Source of the DNA: Flavihumibacter fluminis
GTDB taxonomy: Bacteria > Bacteroidota > Bacteroidia > Chitinophagales > Chitinophagaceae
DNA: 64,000 nt
Reading direction: 5' to 3'
NCBI RefSeq assembly: GCF_021491375.1
Contig: NZ_JAKEVY010000004.1
Coordinates: 310,001 to 374,000, forward strand
This document shows positions 60,575 through 64,000 of the stretch, piece by piece; the stretch's first letter is position 1; each line of letters starts with the position of its first letter. Under the pieces are notes generated by a model, which saw only the letters and a program-made list of their open reading frames with translations, was not told the DNA's origin and ran no database searches. The position numbers and the translations under genes were made by a program.

Positions 60575-62539
60575 ATGAAAAGAACCCTGATTGTCGTGAC
60601 TGCTGCAGTATTCAGCAGTCCGCTCTGGAGTCAGCAAATCCCAACACACAGCAGCTCCTCTCCTCTTGAAGAAGTTATTGTTACGGCTAACAAAATTTCG
60701 CAGAAACAAAACAGCACAGCAAAAATTGTACAGGTAATCAATCGTGCAACCCTGGAGCAAAATGCCGGTCGTTCTCTTGCACAGGTATTGAATGAACAAA
60801 GCGGATTATTTCTATCCGGCTCTCAAAACAACCCGGGCACTGTTCCCAATCTCTACCTGAGAGGGGCAGGAAGTGCGAACACCCTAATTCTGATTGACGG
60901 TATGCCCGTAACAGATGCATCCGGTATTTCCATCGAGTTTGATATCAACCATTTTGCGGTGGATCAGATTGAACGGATTGAAATTCTTAAAGGTGCGCAA
61001 TCCACGCTGTATGGATCAGATGCGGTTGCCGGTGTAATCAATATCATCACCCGGAAGAATGTGAGTAACCGAAAAATTGGTGGTAACGGGCAACTTGCGG
61101 CAGGCAGTTTTAATACGTATAAAGCGAACCTTGGAATAAGCGGACAGTCGGGTAAAATCAACTACAGCGCCCAGTATAACCGCTTTCAGTCAAAGGGATT
61201 CTCCTCTGCAACTGATGCTTCAGGGACAAACAATTTTGATAAGGATGGGCAAAAGCAGAACCTTATCAACCTGGCGGCTGGTTTGCAGGCAACTGCAAAC
61301 TGGAAACTGCAGGGCTATTATCAGTATAGTGATTACAAAACCGATCTGGATGATGCCGCATTCAGTGATGATAAAAACAGAACAGCTTATAATCGTCAAC
61401 AAGTGATTGGCGTCAAATCAATCCTGCAGTTACCAAAAGGACAGTTTGTTGTTCACAGTAATTATAACCGGATCAACCGTGATTACAGAGATCCTGTAAA
61501 TGTTCCGGCAGGTCCTTCTGATTTCGATCCTAGCAGTGGTAATTACAAAGGCAATTCTTTTTTTGCCGAAGCCTATCTCAATAGTACGATTCAACCCTGG
61601 TTCAGTTTACTGGGCGGTGTTGATTACAGGCGCAACCAGGCTGATATCGTTACCGACTTTGGCGGTTTCGGAAGCAGTCTGAGCAAGGATTCACTGGAAG
61701 CCAGCATGATGAGTGCTTATATTTCAGGTCACCTCCACAAAAACAACCGGTTTGGAATTGAACTGGGTGGTCGTTTTACCCAGCACCAGGATTTTGGAGA
61801 CGCATTTACTTATTCATTGAACCCCTATTATTCCCCAATTGCACAATTGAAAATATTCGCCTCGGCAGGATCCGCTTTCAGAGCTCCCTCTGTATACAAC
61901 CTCGCGAGTGAATATGGTAATCCTGCACTGGCACCGGAGCGATCCACCCAGCAGGAACTTGGAGTTCAGTATAACGCAACCTCCAATCGCTTTTTTGCCC
62001 GTGCCACTTACTTCAACCGAAACATAAAAGATATCATCCTTTTTGCTCCGCTGTCTGTTCCCCCTTATGGGCAGTATCAGAATGGAGACAAGCAATCAGA
62101 CCATGGCATCGAACTTGAAGTAAGGTGGAAACCAATTGAAAAAATCAGCCTTAGTGCCAACTATACTTTTGTAGATGGCGAGTTATCCACTTCCACTGCT
62201 AATGGGAAAGACACCAGTTATTTCAATCTTTATCGTCGCCCCAAACACAGCTTCAATATCAATAGCGGTTACCAGCTAACCAGTTCTCTGATTATTGGCA
62301 TTCACTACCGCTGGGTAGATAAAAGACAGGATCTTTTTTACAACAGCAATACATTCAGTACAGAACTGGCCGATCTGAAGCAATACTATAACCTGGACCT
62401 ATATGCGAAATACCAGTTACTGCCGCAACTTGCATTTTATGCTGATTTTAGGAACATTACCGATCAGGAGTATTTTGACGTGGCGGGATACAACGCGCGA
62501 AGATTCAATATGATGGCAGGAGTCATTTGGAAATGGTAG
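60575..62539 (+). CDS. btuB: TonB-dependent vitamin B12 receptor
   Basis: A 654-residue outer-membrane transporter for cobalamin: signal peptide (about 1-20, ending WSQQ), plug domain (about 28-140) with TonB-box-like LEEVIVTANK, the RSLAQVLNEQSGLFLSG segment and IEILKGAQSTLYGSDAVAGVINIIT, then a 22-strand barrel ending in an aromatic residue (GVIWKW). The cobalamin riboswitch immediately upstream identifies the substrate. The ATG at 60575 precedes the signal peptide; an upstream ATG at 60425 lies in the riboswitch. The last codon is four bases from the stop of the converging regulator gene. Confidence 0.95.
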   Translation: MKRTLIVVTAAVFSSPLWSQQIPTHSSSSPLEEVIVTANKISQKQNSTAKIVQVINRATLEQNAGRSLAQVLNEQSGLFLSGSQNNPGTVPNLYLRGAGSANTLILIDGMPVTDASGISIEFDINHFAVDQIERIEILKGAQSTLYGSDAVAGVINIITRKNVSNRKIGGNGQLAAGSFNTYKANLGISGQSGKINYSAQYNRFQSKGFSSATDASGTNNFDKDGQKQNLINLAAGLQATANWKLQGYYQYSDYKTDLDDAAFSDDKNRTAYNRQQVIGVKSILQLPKGQFVVHSNYNRINRDYRDPVNVPAGPSDFDPSSGNYKGNSFFAEAYLNSTIQPWFSLLGGVDYRRNQADIVTDFGGFGSSLSKDSLEASMMSAYISGHLHKNNRFGIELGGRFTQHQDFGDAFTYSLNPYYSPIAQLKIFASAGSAFRAPSVYNLASEYGNPALAPERSTQQELGVQYNATSNRFFARATYFNRNIKDIILFAPLSVPPYGQYQNGDKQSDHGIELEVRWKPIEKISLSANYTFVDGELSTSTANGKDTSYFNLYRRPKHSFNINSGYQLTSSLIIGIHYRWVDKRQDLFYNSNTFSTELADLKQYYNLDLYAKYQLLPQLAFYADFRNITDQEYFDVAGYNARRFNMMAGVIWKW

Positions 62540-62543
62540 GTAA

Positions 62544-63185
62544 TTAGTGTCGCTTGCTACTGATATGGTAGGCTTTACCGAGTTCAACCAGGTCCAGCAG
62601 GTTATTACAGTTCAGTTTTTTAAACAACCTTGATTTATGGGTACCCACCGTTGAGGTGCTGGTACCCAAAATCATGGAGATTTCGGTCAGGGATTTACCT
62701 TCCATCATTAGGGAGGCAATTTCGAATTCCTTGCTGCTCAGTTTTTCAAACGGATTAGCAGGCTCTTCCTGCTGTAAACCACTTGCGAGTTGAAGTGCCA
62801 GTTCCGAGCTTATATACATCTTATTGTTCAACAGGGTTTCCACTGCTTTTTTCAGATCCTGGATACCTGTGTTTTTAGATAAAAAACCTTTTGCACCAGC
62901 CCTGATCAATCGGGGTGCATAGATATTTTCAGCACTCATGGAAAAGATCAGCACTTTGGCTTCCGGGAACCGCACTTTAATAAATTCCATAATACCAAAC
63001 GTATCGGAGCCCGGCATATAAACATCCATTATGATCAGGTCAAAGGTTCTTTCTTTTAATTTTTCAAGTGCAGATGCTTCATTGCTGGCTTCATGTATGG
63101 TGCAGGGACGAAACAATTCAGCCAGTACATGACCAATACCGGTTCTCACAACTTCGTGATCGTCAATGAGAAGAAAATGTTTCAT
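62544..63185 (-). CDS. NarL/FixJ-type response regulator
   Basis: A 213-residue two-domain regulator: an N-terminal receiver with Asp8/Asp9, phosphoacceptor Asp54 (LIIMDVYMPG) and Lys104, and a C-terminal LuxR helix-turn-helix (about 145-210; LSSKEFEIASLMMEGKSLTEISMILGTSTSTVGTHKSRLFKKL). It is divergent from a PAS-domain sensor gene that runs off the window and may be its partner. The target genes are unknown. It converges with btuB, with four bases between stop codons. Confidence 0.93.
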   Translation of the reverse strand: MKHFLLIDDHEVVRTGIGHVLAELFRPCTIHEASNEASALEKLKERTFDLIIMDVYMPGSDTFGIMEFIKVRFPEAKVLIFSMSAENIYAPRLIRAGAKGFLSKNTGIQDLKKAVETLLNNKMYISSELALQLASGLQQEEPANPFEKLSSKEFEIASLMMEGKSLTEISMILGTSTSTVGTHKSRLFKKLNCNNLLDLVELGKAYHISSKRH

Positions 63186-63484
63186 ACATACAAATTAATA
63201 AAAATACTGTATGAATGTAGGTTTTTTTCTACAGGAATTGCCAAGTTTGTCTATTGTCTGCAGACCTGGTTTGTATGCATCTTTGTGTTGTAAGTGGCCC
63301 GTTTCTATTCTGTATCCAATATCCTTTTCAAAACCGAACCGTCCAAACGCCAGACACCGGTTAGTAGCGGAGTTTTTTATCAAAGGTTAATGAGCCAGGG
63401 GTGCGAAAACTTCTCATTTGAGAAAATTTTGTACCCTTTTGGTTTTTTCCTTTTTTTCACTGATCTTCTGATCACCTTATAACT
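63186..63484. promoter_or_regulatory. 299-base divergent control region
   Basis: Lies between the response regulator (minus) and the sensor (plus). It holds no supported gene. TTCTCATTTGAGAA (63411-63424) is a 6-bp inverted repeat with a TT centre that may be an operator or short hairpin. No exact TAnnTTTG was found on either strand. Confidence 0.5.
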
Positions 63485-64000
63485 ATGAGCAAGCTTGAAT
63501 CAGGCATATTGGAAGAATATGAGCGGATCATGGACGCTTCACTGGACATTATTTGTACCATGAACAGGGATGGCATGTTTACGCGTATCAGTACTGCAGC
63601 TACAAGAATCCTCGGATATAACACAGAAGAACTGATTGGCAAACCTTACCTGAGTTTCATTGAGGAGCATGATCAGCAGGCAACTGTCGCCATGTTGGCC
63701 AATGCCATTAGTGGTCAGCCGGTGAGCTTTTTTGATAACAAAGTGATTTCTAAAAACAGACAATCCATCACGATCCGATGGTCGATTAATTGGAACAAAT
63801 CAGCACAAGCTCTTTTCTGCATCGGAAGGGATGTAACCGAACGGGTCAAAAATGAGCAACGACTTGAACAGTCGGAACGTTGGTACCGAAATCTGTTTCA
63901 TCACAATCCTCTTCCCATGTGGATCATTGATCCGGATACCAAACAATTCCTGGAAGTGAACGAAAAAGCAATCAATCATTATGGTTACAGCCGGGAGGAA
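63485..64000 (+). CDS. PAS-domain sensor protein (histidine kinase), partial
   Basis: The frame is open from ATG 63485 to the window end (172 codons). It encodes a PAS domain (about residues 11-125: SLDIICTMNRDGMFTRIS, ILGYNTEELIGK, ending in DVTERVKNEQRL) followed by the start of a second PAS (about 132 on: WYRNLFHHNPLPMWIIDPDT, VNEKAINHYGYSREE). No kinase domain is visible because the gene is cut. Divergent from a LuxR-type response regulator, so a two-component pair is likely. Kinase identity is inferred. Confidence 0.85.
   Translation, partial: MSKLESGILEEYERIMDASLDIICTMNRDGMFTRISTAATRILGYNTEELIGKPYLSFIEEHDQQATVAMLANAISGQPVSFFDNKVISKNRQSITIRWSINWNKSAQALFCIGRDVTERVKNEQRLEQSERWYRNLFHHNPLPMWIIDPDTKQFLEVNEKAINHYGYSREE

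Overview
The window comes from a Bacteroidota chromosome, most likely a Chitinophagaceae-like member of the Chitinophagales. The main evidence is the complete gldK-gldL-gldM-gldN set of gliding motility and type IX secretion genes, three TonB-dependent receptors, two ECF sigma factors followed by membrane partner proteins, a DUF4271 gene next to hemD, and several upstream matches to the Bacteroidota promoter element TAnnTTTG. This placement is inferred from gene content; no phylogeny was run.

Layout from left to right. 1-3320: a phosphate cluster (phosphate-type porin, DUF47/PhoU-like protein, Pit transporter) with 11-bp-periodic direct repeats that look like PHO boxes. 3371-8072: sugar nucleotide genes rmlA and galE, a transketolase C-terminal half, and an ECF sigma factor with two partner genes. 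8100-14804, minus strand: the cell-shape operon mreB-mreC-mreD-pbp2-rodA plus a metallo-hydrolase. 14949-18981: an alpha-L-fucosidase, then purD and tryptophan 2,3-dioxygenase. 19096-28218: mostly metabolism (POT peptide transporter, isocitrate dehydrogenase, nadC, gpmI), a solitary S23-type four-helix-bundle gene, apaG, and small membrane or haem-binding proteins. 28247-30526: a haem/haemoglobin-type TonB receptor. 30640-38700: a second ECF sigma factor, a membrane/barrel partner, a lipoprotein, uvrC, a multi-PAS histidine kinase and its response regulator. 39121-43983, minus strand: gldKLMN. 44167-50183, minus strand: a thioredoxin-domain protein, then an Omp85-like protein, DUF4271 and hemD. 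50277-58153: hemW, gpsA, a TolC/adaptor pair, and a PLP enzyme with an amino acid permease. 58209-64000: a TonB receptor, a cobalamin riboswitch with btuB, a LuxR-type regulator and a truncated PAS sensor.

The most unusual feature is a dispersed family of degenerate heptanucleotide tandem repeats (approximately ACNTCNY, or GTGAGAY on the other strand). There are eight arrays between 2.1 and 25.1 kb, nearly all touching or covering stop codons. Several are arranged as inverted halves able to fold back, and two bracket the lone S23/Avd-like gene. A related purine-rich 8/9/15-bp repeat family lies at about 12.3, 38.8-39.1 and 46.3-46.6 kb. It has also entered the coding sequence of the amino acid permease, where it encodes Pro-Pro-Ser-Ser-Ile units. 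No CRISPR array, transposase, integrase, rRNA or tRNA gene was recognised.
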